DNA of 64,000 bases from Tretioscincus oriximinensis. Taxonomy: Eukaryota > Chordata > Lepidosauria > Squamata > Gymnophthalmidae. The position numbers and the translations under genes were made by a program. The notes under the pieces were generated by a model, which saw only the letters and a list, made by a program, of their open reading frames with translations, was not told the origin of the DNA and ran no database searches. Positions 34,140 to 46,726 of this stretch are shown here, piece by piece. The stretch's first letter is position 1. Every line of letters begins with the position of its first letter. The stretch covers positions 1 through 64,000 of the forward strand of contig JAJVDF010001213.1 of the NCBI GenBank assembly GCA_022410635.1. Reading direction: 5' to 3'.

Positions 34140-35344
34140 CCAATTATGTTAGTCCTTGTGGCAAATCAGTCAGAAGGCACTACCACTTTCCCAATAAAAA
34201 AACCCTTCTAAATCATTTAAAGATGGATTTCTCTTTAGCTCTTACCATCAGGGCCTTATTTCTTGCAATGTTCTAGTGGAATCCATTCTCATGGAACTTA
34301 CACCCCTGAGCAGCAAAGAGCACTTCTTAATTTTTTTTTAAAGAAACCACAGAAGACCAAGAAGGCTAGAAATTACACAGCAGGCTTTCCTAAATGCATC
34401 CAGATCTCTTTCTCTAGCCGTTGAGGTTTTTCTTATTTCCGGAACAATTCCAAGCAGCCTAATCACTCTAAACAACATTCCCTTGCTTTCCAAGCAAAAT
34501 TCGCCAGAGCTCAATAAGCAGTTAGCGTTCTTACTCTATTCTCTAATTTGTTTATACAATTAAGAAAGGCTTTTTTTTGCAGAAGCTTCAGTGAGTTAAG
34601 AGTGAAGAAAGAAAAACCAAAGGCCCTACAATTGCTTTTATTCAGAGTTAAAAAAACCCAATGACATTAGATGCTAATATGGCATAGACAGAAGACGGAT
34701 TCTTGAGTTTGAGAACCTAAGAATATTCCTGCTATATCCAGCTAATGGATCATTTATTCCAGCAGCCTCTTCATGTAGGTGCTAAGAACACCCTCCTGAA
34801 AAGGCCACAAATAGGCCATTATGGACACAACACACTCTTGCCCTTTTCCCTTTACTAATGCCGCTAAGGCTATTTATTTATTTAGGGTATTTTAAAAACT
34901 GGTCTTCTCTTCTTGCTGCAGTGGGACTCCAAAGTGCTTTATGAGGCCAAATGAAATGCAGACAATAAAATCCTGGAGAAAACATCTCGTACTTGCTAGT
35001 GGGAGAAGGCTGAGGGTGTTTTGGATGGTAGACAAAAGATGTGTGGTTTTTCAGGGACTTTTTATCTATTGCTGTTCTTGTTTCCATCAACAGCACTGGA
35101 AAACTAGCCCTCCCATACCTTCGATGTGTATAAGCCCACAGAATGATGGCTGCTTACGTCCAGTGGGCAGTATGAACAAGATCACTACCAGAGTACTTGT
35201 GGATCGTGGGAGGCAAGCGTTCAGTTTAGAGCAGATTGCATTGCAGACACAGAGGGTAGATGGCTGAAAAAACTTTAGGATTTCCTACTTGTGCAAGATT
35301 TACAAAAGCTAAATATATGGCGATGGGATGATTTAGTCACTTGG

Positions 35345-35410
35345 GGCCTGGTCATACACATGTTTAAACTATCTTCAGTCCTTAAGATTAAACAGGGTTT
35401 TTTCTGGTGT
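35345..35410. mobile_element. Half copy of the 14916-15048 MITE
   Basis: CCTGGTCATACACATGTTTA then AACTATCTTCAGTCCTTAAG. Confidence 0.45.
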
Positions 35411-35519
35411 TCAGTCCAACTAACAAATATTCTTTCTGGTTTTTTGGGAGTCGTATGAGAATCGTCTATATTTTGTCAGAATATTCACCCTTGTACGAAT
35501 TCTTGTGCACGACGTATGG

Positions 35520-35660
35520 GGATTCTGCAGGGGCTGGAAGTGACATCATTGTTTCCAAAAAGGGTACCCTGGGACCTTGAAGTGACATCACAAATGATGT
35601 CATTTCTGGTCTCTGAGTGATATCACTTCTGGCCTCACCCCAGAAGTGACATCACAAAAT
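35520..35660. repeat. TGACATCA-rich dispersed repeat, copy 3
   Basis: GGAAGTGACATCATTG, GAAGTGACATCACAAATGAT and AGAAGTGACATCACAAAA; clear similarity to copies 2 and 4. Confidence 0.7.
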
Positions 35661-36559
35661 TTCCGTACATGCTTAGCATGAGGAAACCTCCAAATGACCA
35701 AGGCTTATGGACTCCTGGGCCCAGCACTGAACTAAGCCCATAGGCTGTGATCATATACCAGTATTTAGTCTTCCTTGGGATGGCCTAAAAGGAGAGGAAA
35801 CTCAATCATGCGGATACCAACCTGATTGATGCGTCTAGCTAGTTTTGTGCTCTTAGGAATCTGGGTTCATGGTGAAATATGAGAAAGCCAGTATATAATG
35901 AAAGACCAGACAGAACAGCTTTTTATATGCACTTTAAAAGGACAGCAACATAACTCCAAGAGAGGAGTGTTCCTCGTGCGTGGAAAAGCAGCACTGGATG
36001 TTTTTCAGTGTTATTTGGCAGAAATAAAAGGACAATCTTCTTTTCCATAGCAATGAGAAGTATTAAATCAAACAGATTTCTGTGAGACGACAGAGCTCTG
36101 CCCCTGCAATACTTAAATCAGGTCCCCAGCTTTGTACTTGGTTTGAGTCTTATTGCTTCTGTAAGAGCAGAGACACATTTTGCTTTGCCTTTTCAAAAGT
36201 GAAAGAGCTTGCGTAAAAATCAGAACTTTCATAGCATATAATGGGAAATAGCTACAAAGAAATCTTTTTGGCACTATGGGATGCCCCCCTCCTCCAAACT
36301 CTCAGCCTGCATCCTATTTAATATTTTAATGCATATACAGTATTTGCCTTTTTCGTTTCTTCTCAGCTTCTCTTGGGTCATTTCAACGCTGCACTGCAGG
36401 CAAATTGGTCTAGGTGTCTTTGGTTTCCTTCAAAAAACCCTAAGTAGCTCTCTGTTTTGGTGTGTGCTTGGAAAACAGAACTATTAACAGCTTACCACAC
36501 TGCAATTCAATGGGGTCTGAGGATGGGGAAGAGTGAACAAAGCTTTATATTTCATATTA

Positions 36560-36775
36560 TTATAGAATCATAGCAATGGAAAGGACTTCCTGGGTCATAG
36601 GTGCCAACCTTCTTCAGAATGCTCTGCACGTTTACTTAAATACCTTTTCGCTTCTTACTTTATTCCAGATTATATTTTTGATTTAGAACCTGCCATCTGC
36701 ATGCTGGTGCAATTGCAGACTACAGCAGACCCCCACTGAAGTCCATAATAAAATCCAAAATAAGACTCCATGAAG
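36560..36775. mobile_element. CR1 end fragment and foldback MITE fragment
   Basis: TATAGAATCATAGCAATGGA (36562) is a short inverted CR1 end. GAACCTGCCATCTGCATGCT then GACTACAGCAGACCCCCACT (36690-36740) is a diverged piece of the foldback family. Confidence 0.45.
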
Positions 36776-37114
36776 AAACTTTTCTGTGTTTACTAGTCTA
36801 TTGGCTCTTCAGATAGCAAAGGACTGAATTCCCATTATCCCTGAAACAAAACACCTTGGCTGTATGGGTGAGTTGAGACTTATCACTTTGGGAAAATGGT
36901 GTGGTTTTTTGCCTCTGTCATACTTTATTACTTCTTTTTACATCTTTTTATTTCCTTTTTAAAAGTGTTATTCATCAGACATGTAACTTCACATAGGTCC
37001 TGGTCACTCTTAATCTTACCCTTGATTTACTCCACTTTCAAAATGTAAAAACACACAGCAAAGTGTGTTTCCCCTTTATTTTTCCACATCATCTAAACCA
37101 AAAACACTGGGAAA

Positions 37115-37365
37115 AAAACTTTGGTGGGGACATTCAGCAATGTGAACTTGGCAAATCTCGTGAGACTTCAAGGCTCCATGTAAAGATTCATTGGCTCTTG
37201 GCTCACAGAGATGCTTGGGAATTCTAGAAATGCTCACAGAGAGTGCTGGGGATTGTAGTAAAGCATGTGCAGAAATGCCTTATGGGGCTCATCATGTGAC
37301 AAGATTGCTAAGCAATGTGTCAGAGCAGCGTGGAAGCTTTAAGGTACATGGGGACACATAGCAAA
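37115..37365 (+). repeat. Unclassified repeat R3, copy 2
   Basis: GGGGACATTCAGCAATGTGA, CTCATGTGACAAGATTGCTA and CATTGGCTCTTGGCTCACAG; matches copies 1 and 3. Confidence 0.7.
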
Positions 37366-38647
37366 CACATTTTAAAATAACAAGACAAACCATGTCGTGG
37401 AGAAGCTCTCTTGGTTGGCCAAACGATAACTTGTGATAAAGCAGTACTCTCAACTCCAAATTCAGAGCAACAAGCTTCTTCTTTGCAGTCTTTAGCCCTT
37501 GACCATCCAAACTGGAATGCGCAAGAAATCTATTTTGCCTCTGCAGATACCATGGGAAAGAGCTTGTAACAGAAGGAACTGGGAGTGACAATAGAACAGT
37601 AAACATTAAGGATCTGTCTTCCCTGCATTGAAGAAGAATATATTTTGCCAGCACAGATTATAAATACGGATGGCATGAAATATTCATCTAATCCCCAGGT
37701 ACCAGCTCACAACATTTCCGCTCCAGTGGAAAGAGGATGCAGTAACCTTGTGTTGCAGCTTGCCACAGAAGAGAGAATGAGAAATGGAAGATAGAGCTTG
37801 CTGCTGTAGACCAGAATCATCTGCGATCTTGAACTGGGAGCACGAGGAGAAGATGTGGACAGACTTCGGCCCAGATACTGAAATTGCGTGCAGAAATTAG
37901 CCTCATCTAAACTAAGGGGCTACGAATATCAATAGCCATGCTAGATTTGCAGTGACAGCTATCTGCCACTAGGAGCTAAATATGGGGTGGCAGGATTATA
38001 TGTGTGTGTTTATTTGTAGAGATGATTTGGTTTGTCAGTGTATGACTCCCTTGTGGTGGATGTTTCAGAAAAAGGCAAGCTTCCTCCATCTTTGGAGAAA
38101 GACGTGTCGGAAACACACAGGCTGCACTGCCTGAAAAGGCAACAAGGCAAGGCATTTTGCATCCTTCTGCCTAGTCGGACAGAAAAAGGGCACAAGCTTT
38201 ACTAGGCTAAGAGTCTACTAACAACACCCCATCCACCCCAAGAAGTCTGCAGGTGTCTCCACAACCTGTGATTCTAATGCCACCATACCATGGAAAGACT
38301 TGCTTCTGAACCAGGAATTGTCATGCTATGTCTATGCAACCTACATCCATAATTCTTTCAAAATTGAGAACACAGTTCGATTTCCCTTCCGCTCTTATTT
38401 ATAACCGTATATATTTGAGCTGTATGTTTGGCAGCCTTTTAATTTTATTTTTCATTTGTTAGTTTCTTTACCAAGTTTTGGATATTTTTTTAATGATTTT
38501 CGGGCAATGTAGCTTTTACCGTGTGGGACTGATATTGCGGTTGTGCCACTGAGAAAGACCAAGTGTCAAAACGCACCTGACCGCTAGGAGAAGAATTCTT
38601 AGATTCACAGTGAGTGGAGATTTCATTTGAAGTGGACATTCTATTAC
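37366..38647. other. No recognised feature
   Basis: Intron sequence; no gene or repeat named on either strand. Confidence 0.5.
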
Positions 38648-39034
38648 TAGGCTGGCCATATGACCCCTTTTGGGGGGGGGACCCAGTTTTGGGGTGTCTA
38701 CCCAGCCCGATTTCCTCATTTTTCGCTGAGGAAATTTTTTTTNAAAAAAAAAATCACTGCACCATAGCTAGGAGGCTCTGGCACCAGGGTCATCTCCTGA
38801 ACGCATCCTCCCCTCAGTAAATGTTTTTTTAAAAAAATACTAATTTCTTGCACACTTTGAAAATTTCTCACACACTTCAAAAATTCTCACACACGTCAAA
38901 AAAATTCATAGATTTCTCAGGTGGAGATTTTGGAGGGGTATGCATGTTAATGGGTGATTTGCATATCATGAATATGCAAATTAACATGAATATTAATTAC
39001 CCCAGTTTGGGCCTCAGAAAATCTGGCCAGTCTA
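38648..39034 (+). mobile_element. hAT non-autonomous element, long form
   Basis: Starts TAGGCTGGCCATATGACCCC and ends AGAAAATCTGGCCAGTCTA. The interior includes the octamer-like ATTTGCATAT..ATATGCAAAT region shared with 17542 and 48121. Flanks TTCTATTAC and TTCTTTTAC are near-identical. Confidence 0.82.
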
Positions 39035-39399
39035 TTCTTTTACTGTTCTATAAATGACTGTTTTATTCACATCAGAGCCATCACCCTTTTATTTTGTTGT
39101 ATATTGATTGTATTGTAAGTTTATATATTTGTTATAGTATATTGTATTTTATTTACATTTACATTTGTGTTCTGTTGTGTTTCTGTTGTCTGTAGGCCCA
39201 GTTTGTTTCGTTTTGTTTAGTAGTCTCCTTGTTTAAGGATTTTTTTGTATAGGGTTCGTTTTTCCATCCGGACAAAAAGGGCCTGTGAAGTGGGCCATAT
39301 TCAGCAAGTTAAGAATATAAACAGGTCCATTCACTTAGGGAATCTAAATGAGACTGTATCTAGACTTAGGCTCTGTCCCCATGCACTAGCTCTACTTCC

Positions 39400-39745
39400 T
39401 CTTCAGTTCGCCCCACAAAGTCATGGGTGTTCAGTGACCCACTCACTAAATAGGCCCTTTGTGGCAGAATTTCTAGTCACAACAGTTTGTCTGATTCAAC
39501 AGCAGGCATTTCTATAATCCAAAAAACCCTTCAAGGAGACATTCAGCAATGTGAACATTGCAAATCTCATGAGACTTTAAGAGCCTTTGAGGCTACATGT
39601 AAAAGCATATTGGCTCTCAGCTCGCAAAGAATGCTGGAAATTGTATGAAGGCAAAGACAGCAATGCCTAATGGGGCTCATCACATGACAAAATTGCTAGG
39701 CAATGTTTTGGAACAGGGTGGAAACCTGTAAGGTGGGTGAGGTGT
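39400..39745 (+). repeat. Unclassified repeat R3, copy 3 (longest)
   Basis: CATGGGTGTTCAGTGACCCA, GAGACATTCAGCAATGTGAA and CACATGACAAAATTGCTAGG. The most complete plus-strand copy. Confidence 0.7.
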
Positions 39746-40854
39746 AACTGCTAATGCTTTTTTCCAGACTTTGAAAGAAATAGAAGTTTAAGATTGTAAT
39801 GGGGAAGCATCCATTGCTAACTTCTGCTTTAATTTGCTGCAAATCACTGCTGCAGACATCTTATTCTGGATTAACTATGCTTTATTCCAAGATATCCAAA
39901 CATAGCAGAATAAGGGACACTTGGATGCAGCCTGAGATATTTGGGTTGTGGCTACTGTGTCTTCACATGGTAGTGAGCATCCTGAATATCCTTTAATCCG
40001 CCTATGGAAAGAACCTTCAAGGGTTCTTACCATTAGGACAGGAAACTAACAATGCTCCTCTTTGAAGTCTATTTAGCTGGTCTCTAGCAGGTCATAAGAA
40101 TCAGGGAGGTCTCCTCTTATATTCTTACGCTATTGTAATCCTGCTAGCCTTCAGCTGCCCTCAGAGGACTGTCCAACATGCAGATACTGCCTTCCTACGG
40201 TCTCTACCACTGATTTTCCAATGCCTGCAGGGAGAAACATATGGCATGCTTCCATAGTAAGATAGTATCCCATCTCTAATCCAACACTTCTAGTTCTGAT
40301 TATTTTTGAGAGGATGTGGGACAGACTTGTGTGGGAATGATCTTATCTACCAACTGTCTACATTGTCACAAAGGTTTGTTCTTGTTTTAAATGTGTGAAT
40401 GTGGCTTTAAGAGGTGACTGGTTTTAGACTGTGTTACTTTTCTTGTGTTAACTATAATTTCAGAACAGTTATGTATAGCACAATTTTGTGGGAAAGAAAA
40501 AATACCACAAAATGTACTATTGGGGGAAAACATAAATCCCAGACAAGTAGAACTCTGACTGAAAATGTAAGCAATAATGATCTCTAATTTGTGAAGCTGT
40601 ACCAGAATAATTCAGCAATGCTCTCCAAATGTCAGGATCAAGAGGAATGACAGAATTAAGTTTACGAGTGGCAAAAGGAGCAGACATTTGTATTTTGCAA
40701 AGCTTCATCTCTTTCTCTCTAAAGCTAACACTGAGAGACATTTTTTAAAAAGGAAGAAACAATGTAATATCATTCAGCATTATTATTAGAGAGAGACATG
40801 GAGTTCACATGGTGCATTTTTAAAACAACATTTTTATATGTATGTATAAGAGAA
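39746..40854. other. No recognised feature
   Basis: Intron sequence with nothing I can name. Confidence 0.5.
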
Positions 40855-40998
40855 TTTAGTAAACAGTTTCCCTTCCCCGCTTTCAAGCACTGTCATTTTT
40901 GGAATGCCTATTTTGTATTTTGTTTTCATTGTTCTCTGTCCTTAAATTTTGGTGTGTAGGGTGGGTTAGGAATATAACATAAATAATTAAATAAATAG
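40855..40998 (+). mobile_element. L2-like 3' tail fragment
   Basis: TTGGTGTGTAGGGTGGGTTA then ATAACATAAATAATTAAATA; degenerate version of the L2 tail. Confidence 0.4.
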
Positions 40999-41486
40999 TT
41001 TAAGAGACACATGACTCTGATTCTGATGATTTATGTCTTAATGTTTTCAGAGGCCTTGAAGAAGAACTTATCATTAAAACAAAATCAATAACAAATTAAG
41101 ATGCTATACAAGCACAATTAATTAGATTACTCCAGGTAGAACTTAAAAGGCCAAATTAATGAGGACGTCTTCAATAGCCCCTGAAAATAGAAATTTCTTG
41201 GTAACAGTCCATTGGATAATGTAGGGTAGTTATTCCATAAATGGACTGCTATCTGTATATAAATAAGGCCCAATGCAGTGATCTGCCTCTAGGGCACTTA
41301 GCTAGCAGAACAAAATGGCTGTTACATGCCGGAGGTGGAATCTCCTATCGCGGCATGATGTCACTAAGTGTGTGTATGCATGGGATGACATCATGGCGGC
41401 TGCCACTGGCCCCCAGACAACATTTGACCTACCAAGGGAGGTGGTCAATGCCTCCCAGGCCCAGCAGTGGACCAAGCCAGGGGGAC

Positions 41487-41797
41487 AAGAAGAAGAACTG
41501 GGTTTTTATACCTCGCTTTTCTCACCCAAAGAGACTCAAAGCAGCTTACAAAGTTATTTTTCGCTCGAAGACTTACATTCTACCTTCCCCACCAGGCTGT
41601 GATGGGTCCCATTTATCTAGTTGCAGTCAACTGCAATTTCTTGCAATTCTTAGTTTTGAATAGCTGGGTTGTCTAGAGAGAACTACAGGATAGTAGAAGG
41701 TGCTCACTCCTCCATACGTCCAATACAGGGCCTTGAAACCCGATCCCTGAGATGAGAGACCGCCTTCTTAGCGACTGCACCATTCGTACCTGCATTG
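41487..41797 (-). mobile_element. SINE-1 copy, near full length
   Basis: AGAAGAAGAACTGGGTTTTT, GACTCAAAGCAGCTTACAAA and GAATAGCTGGGTTGTCTAGA, then TTAGCGACTGCACCATTCGT at the head end. Confidence 0.88.
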
Positions 41798-41964
41798 CAT
41801 CGACCTGCCAGCACATTAAAACCATTAAACAAGTGCTGTTTTCAGGAAACTAACACCTCCAGTACAGCCTTCAGTTTATCTTCAGTTCTGAAAAATGGGC
41901 TTAGTCTAGGATTCCTGCCTAAAATCTGGGATAGAGTCTTTGCACCTTGAACATGAAAACCAGG

Positions 41965-42191
41965 TAGCCAATATGGTGTAGTAGTCAGAGTGTTGGACTC
42001 TTATCTGGTTGTCTCCTGGTTCATTTCTACACTCTTCCATCAAGCCAGCTGGGCCATTTTGCGCCAATCACAGTTCTTTAGAACATTTCTCAGACCCACC
42101 TACTTCAGGGTGTCCGTTGTGGAGAAAGTAACAAAAGCTATGTGTACCACCTTTCGGGTATTAGGCAGGGTATAAAAATAAATTTTAAAAA
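41965..42191 (+). mobile_element. SINE-2 copy, diverged
   Basis: GCCAATATGGTGTAGTAGTC, GTTGGACTCTTATCTGGTTG and TTGTGGAGAAAGTAACAAAA, with a shortened tail TTTCGGGTATTAGGCAGGGT then ATAAAAATAAA. Confidence 0.85.
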
Positions 42192-42437
42192 ATGATTTTC
42201 TTCCCAGATACAGCAGCCATTAGAAGATGCATCTGGTGAAAACATTAAACGTCCAAAGCTCTGTCCCAGATTTTATGTGGAGTAGCTTAATCCAGGTTTT
42301 TCCCGAACTAAGTGCTATTATTTGTAAAGATGAAGATGGACTGAAGATAGTTTAATGTAAATGTGTGCCCACAGCTTTCTTCAAGAGACACAAAAATGCT
42401 AGCAAGTGATAAAACTGTCTGTTCTCCTAGTAGTCGT

Positions 42438-42625
42438 ACTAAGGCCCTGTCCCCATGGAGTCCTAATCTTCACTGTATCTCAGAATAGGAGTTTGCCATC
42501 TACATACTAGTGTAGACTATGGCAGGCTCTGAACGGGGCCTGCCATAGTCTATACTGGTATGTGGATGGCCAAGATGTCTCCTAAGATACAACCCAAAGT
42601 AAGGCTCAGTAAGGACAGAGTTAAA
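42438..42625. mobile_element. Foldback MITE, complete palindrome
   Basis: GCCATCTACATACTAGTGTA GACTATGGCAGGC is mirrored by GCCTGCCATAGTCTATACTG GTATGTGGATGGC around a short centre. Ends: GGCCCTGTCCCCATGGAGTC on the left, AAGGCTCAGTAAGGACAGAG on the right. Same family as 31365, 33640, 43480, 45830 and 53070. Confidence 0.8.
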
Positions 42626-42689
42626 ATAGTTTTTGCAATTGTTTCTGGCATTTAATAGTTACTGTGATGATTTATTTTGCATTGATTTC

Positions 42690-42770
42690 AGTATAATAAA
42701 GTTTCATTATAACATACACATTTTTCTGGTTCGTTATAAACAGTTTTCATCTGTATATTGGTTATTTCTA
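42690..42770. mobile_element. pogo/Tigger-like end fragment
   Basis: Minus strand CAGATGAAAACTGTTTATAA CGAACC resembles the TIR of the 277-464 element. Only one end was found. Confidence 0.4.
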
Positions 42771-43479
42771 TTAGTATGCATTTTTCAAAAGTCCATTATA
42801 TGTTTATATTCATTATGACATTATAAATTTCTTAATCTTCTGTTACCTGTCCTGCTGGAACCAACGGTGAAAGGCGTGATAGAGAAATCATTTTAAGTAA
42901 AATAATAAATAAATATTGCAACCAAGGGAAATAAAGCTAGTAGTCTTTCATAATGTAGCTGGGATCACATCTGAGCCAGAAATGAAGCTGGCAGGTGTTC
43001 CTTGTTGCCCCTCAAGAGTCCTGGGTATATCAGGAGAATGTGGTATCACCAAGGGCAAAGCTTTCTGGGCATCTCTCAGGTTGCTCAGCTAAACGAGAGC
43101 CGGCATTATAATTGTAGCAGAGCAAAATCTATCTTTCTTTGATCAAGGGCATGAAGAATTGATGGACTGTGTGGTCTCTGAAAGAAAGTGGAGCAAATAG
43201 ATACAGTCTTGCTTTGCAGCTGGAGGGCAATGAGGCTAGACAAAATGAAATGCTGCTTCAACAGCAGTTTGTGGGAAGTATGTACTTTGGTGGAAAAGAA
43301 GCGAACATTGCCAGCGTGATGGTGAACTTTGGAGTGTCCTTGCACTGTGAGGAGCAGAAGATCCTGGGGCCAGCTTCTCCTACAGGCTAAAGAAACCAGG
43401 ACATTGTATGTCTTTTTGCTAAAGAAAAAGGGATGTAATACTCATAAGAAAGGACAAGTGGATACTTTTGTCCCTTAGG

Positions 43480-43910
43480 TCCTGTCCTCACTGAACCTTA
43501 TTCTGTGATATATCTCAGAATAGGAGGAGTCTGCCATCGACATGGGCCTGTCATAGTCTGCACTGTCATGTGGATGGTTAGGATCAAGAAGAAGAGGAAG
43601 AAGAAGAAGATCATGATTTTTATAGCCCACTTTTCTCACCTGAAGGACCTCAAAGTAGTTTACAAGCTTATATTTTTCACCAAAGCCCACCATTTATCTA
43701 ATCACAATATCTTGTTTTAAAATAGCTGGGTTGGCTGGCACTGAGGCCAGTAGAAGGCACTCACCGCTCTCCACAGCTGACACAGAACTTCAAAATCGGT
43801 ATCTCTGCTGAAACACCGGGGTTCTTAACCGCTGTACTACTGCACCTCTATCTATACCAAGTACAGCTCATAATAAAGCTCAGTGAGGACAGATCCTAAG
43901 AAGCTCATGA
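43480..43910. mobile_element. Foldback MITE interrupted by SINE-1
   Basis: Left GTCCTGTCCTCACTGAACCT to CATGTGGATGGTTAGGATCA (43480-43585); right CATAATAAAGCTCAGTGAGG then ACAGATCC (43852-43910). The SINE-1 sits between. Confidence 0.75.
43586..43851 (-). mobile_element. SINE-1 copy with clear tRNA-like head
   Basis: Minus strand head GAGGTGCAGTAGTACAGCGG then TTAAGAACCCCGGTGTTTCA, body CTACTGGCCTCAGTGCCAGC, tail TAAACTACTTTGAGGTCCTT, then a TTC end. A useful reference copy for the head. Confidence 0.88.
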
Positions 43911-44152
43911 TAGCTTTATAAAAATAAATATCTATTCAGCTTAAAGCTATTTGGTACAACCTGCACAAGATATGTGCTTCATTACATCTGCACGTTGCAT
44001 AGTTCACAGGTATTCTGAAATGCTGCTATTTGCACCCAGTTGTACAAAGGACTCTGAAGGCAAAGCTCTGTGTTAGCAGTGGACTTCACACAGCTGAATA
44101 AATGGAAAGTTTGGGTAATTGATGCAAGGAAAGTGCTAAAATGTATATAAAA

Positions 44153-44405
44153 GAGCCAGTTTGGTGTAGTGGTTAGAGTGCTGGACTCGCAGCTGGTAGT
44201 CTCCCGGTTCGATTCCCTACTCCTCCATGAAAGCCAGCTGGGTGACCTTGGGCCAGTCACATTCTTTGAACTCTCCCAGCCCTACCTACTCCACAGGATG
44301 TCTGTTGTGGAGGAAGCAACAAGAGCTATGTGTGCCACCCTATGGTAGGCCGCCCTGAGACCTTCGGGTATAGGGTGGGATATAAATACAAATAAATAAA
44401 TAAAT
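44153..44405 (+). mobile_element. SINE-2 copy, well preserved
   Basis: GCCAGTTTGGTGTAGTGGTT, GAGTGCTGGACTCGCAGCTG and GGTTCGATTCC (B box), then CTTGGGCCAGTCACATTCTT. Tail GCCCTGAGACCTTCGGGTAT then GGGTGGGATATAAATACAAA (TAAA)n. Best preserved copy of the L2-tailed type. Confidence 0.93.
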
Positions 44406-44769
44406 ATAGTTGCTTATATCACGCCTTGTGGATTTGAATCTTTAAACCATAAGATGTTGTGACCAAGCTAAGTCTCCTTATCTTTTGCAAAAATTTAGGA
44501 CATGGCAGATTTTCATCATTGGTTTTCTATGCTGCTGCTATGGAGATGTCCCAAGCTTGTGCTTTGTGAGTTTTCATATGATAATTATTAGAGCAGGCAT
44601 TTCTTTTCTTTTCTCATGAAGATGCTTAACCATAGGGCTGCCTTTTAGGTTGATTTCAGTTGAAGATCTGTCAGAGATAGGTCACAAATCTCAGAGACAA
44701 ATACATTATGCCTCTGTCCCCTCCCCACACATGACCATTCTACAACTGGAATGAGCAACCACATTAATC

Positions 44770-45090
44770 TGGATCAGAATTTCTAAGAAGGAGGTCTAGT
44801 ACCACCTCTTAGTCTCTAAAATGCTACAAGACCCTTTTGTTTTACATCGGAGATTGTGCAAATTATAATCTCTTTGTGCAAATTGTAATCATCAATTTAT
44901 TACTTGCTTAAGTTGTAAAGAATGTGAAAAAGTTCTCTCACCCACAACCAGGTGCTACAGGCATTAGGAATTGCACCAGGTGAAATGTCATCTCTTCTAT
45001 AACCATTAAAGGGTATTACCTAGCAAGGGGTCTCAAAACACCTTAGAGACTAAGAAGAAAAAGGTTGGCAGCATGAGTTTTCATAGATAA
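44770..45090. mobile_element. Penelope-like tail fragments
   Basis: TTAGTCTCTAAAATGCTACA (44810) and, inverted, TAGCAAGGGGTCTCAAAACA CCTTAGAGAC then GCATGAGTTTTCATAGAT (45019-45090). Degenerate relatives of the 54955-55086 sequence. No intact hammerhead core here. Confidence 0.5.
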
Positions 45091-45700
45091 AAGCATAAGA
45101 GGAGCCCTGCTGAATCGGGCTGGAGCCCCTCTAGTCCAGCATTCTGTTTTACACAGCAGCCCACCAATTGCCCCTGGGCAGTCTCAACAGAAGAAGACAA
45201 AATATGCACCTGTTCTTGACGCCCTGCAAATGGTATTTCATGAATCCTGTCTGTTGGTTGCTCCATCTCGGAGGTACTCTCAAGAGATCCAGTCCAATAG
45301 TTGTTTANACCTTAGTGGCCATGAACTTCTTTAACCTTGTCTTAAAGCTATCCAAGCTGTTAGCTACCACCACCTCTTTTTGTATGTCATCATTCTTCTG
45401 TCCATCACTTTCAAGGGATGTCCCCAGTCCTAGTGTGGTGTGATAGATAAAATATTTTTTCTCAATTCTCCTTATCCACCCTGTACGTGATTTTATCCAC
45501 GTCAATTAGGTTACCGCTCAAACACTGTGTTTCAAAGCTGAAGAGGCCCAGATGATGCAGTCGGATTTCATAAGGGAGGTGCTCCAGCTCTCTGATCATT
45601 TTTCTTGCCCTTTTCTGCACTTTCTCTAGTTCCACAATATCCTCTGTGAGGTGTGTTGACCATAATTGTCCACGTATTGACAGTTCTCTGCTTTCAAGGC
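45091..45700 (-). mobile_element. CR1 LINE 3' region
   Basis: AAGCATAAGAGGAGCCCTGC, CTAGTCCAGCATTCTGTTTT, CCTAGTGTGGTGTGATAGAT and GGTTACCGCTCAAACACTGT. Longest CR1 UTR in the window. Confidence 0.88.
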
Positions 45701-45829
45701 TGTTTGCATTACCACTGAGACAGACTCATAAACAAGCTATGAAGTCTTTGTTTTAGGCAGTTCTTCAGACGCTAGGCTTCAGAAATAAGTATCTATGAAG
45801 GCTCTACTGCTACCTTGTTCTTCTTAGGC

Positions 45830-45985
45830 CTTGTTTCCACTGAGCCTTATTCTGAGTTATATCTCATTGCAGAGTTTCGCCATCAACATACCAATATAGA
45901 CTATGGCAGGCCCCATTCAGGCTCTTTTCCTGAGATATACTCCAGAACAAGGCTCAGCTGGGACATGACCGGACTCTGTGCTATG
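45830..45985. mobile_element. Foldback MITE
   Basis: GGCCTTGTTTCCACTGAGCC, TAGACTATGGCAGGCCCCAT and GAACAAGGCTCAGCTGGGAC. Confidence 0.75.
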
Positions 45986-46310
45986 AGACCGTTGGTAGAT
46001 ATTAATTCTGGTGACTAACAGTTATTTTGTTCAAATCCACCATTAAAAATGTAAAATTATATACTGAATTTTATCTGGTAATCCTATTTTGGCATACCTC
46101 CATGGCTTGCCATAAATTAATTTTTAAAAATCTAGATTAGTGTGGAAATCTCATGAGACCTTCAAGTTTAAGGCTGGGTATAAATAAATAAATAAGTAAG
46201 TACGTTTCCTCTAAAGCAAGCCACAACGTCAGCTCCTGAAACACCCTGAAATAAATGCCTCAACAACATACAAAGCCTGGCTTCTAATCACTTTGGCGTG
46301 TGTATGTGTG

Positions 46311-46487
46311 TGTTGAAAACCCAGTTTTGGGGTGCTTCCCAGTTTTTTCCTGAGGAAAATCTTTTCAAAAAATTTTTTTTTCAAAAATCTTTTAATTTTT
46401 TTGGGGTTTTTTTCCTCAGAAAAAACTGGGAGGCAACCCCAAAAATGGGTTTCCCCACCCCACAAAAGGGGTCATCTGGTCAGCCTA
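46311..46487 (-). mobile_element. hAT MITE, short form, one end missing
   Basis: GTTTTGGGGTGCTTCCCAGT folds with ACTGGGAGGCAACCCCAAAA. The right end GGTCATCTGGTCAGCCTA is intact; the left terminal TAGGCTGACC is absent. Orientation is not meaningful for a palindrome. Confidence 0.75.
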
Positions 46488-46726
46488 TATCTAGTGCTAT
46501 AATTATATTTTTTGCGTTCCCTGGGTTCTGCGTATGATAACAAAATAACCTGCTTTTAGTATTCCTCACACTGTGCTCTTGTTGTTACAATGCTGTGAAC
46601 ACAACGTACTTTGCATAATATCAAAAGAGCAGAGTTTTGTATTTTTACTGCAGTTTCAGAATGGCAGGAATGCTTGTTCAAATTTGTATGAGCAAGAAAT
46701 TAAACTATCCCACGTAACTGCTTATG

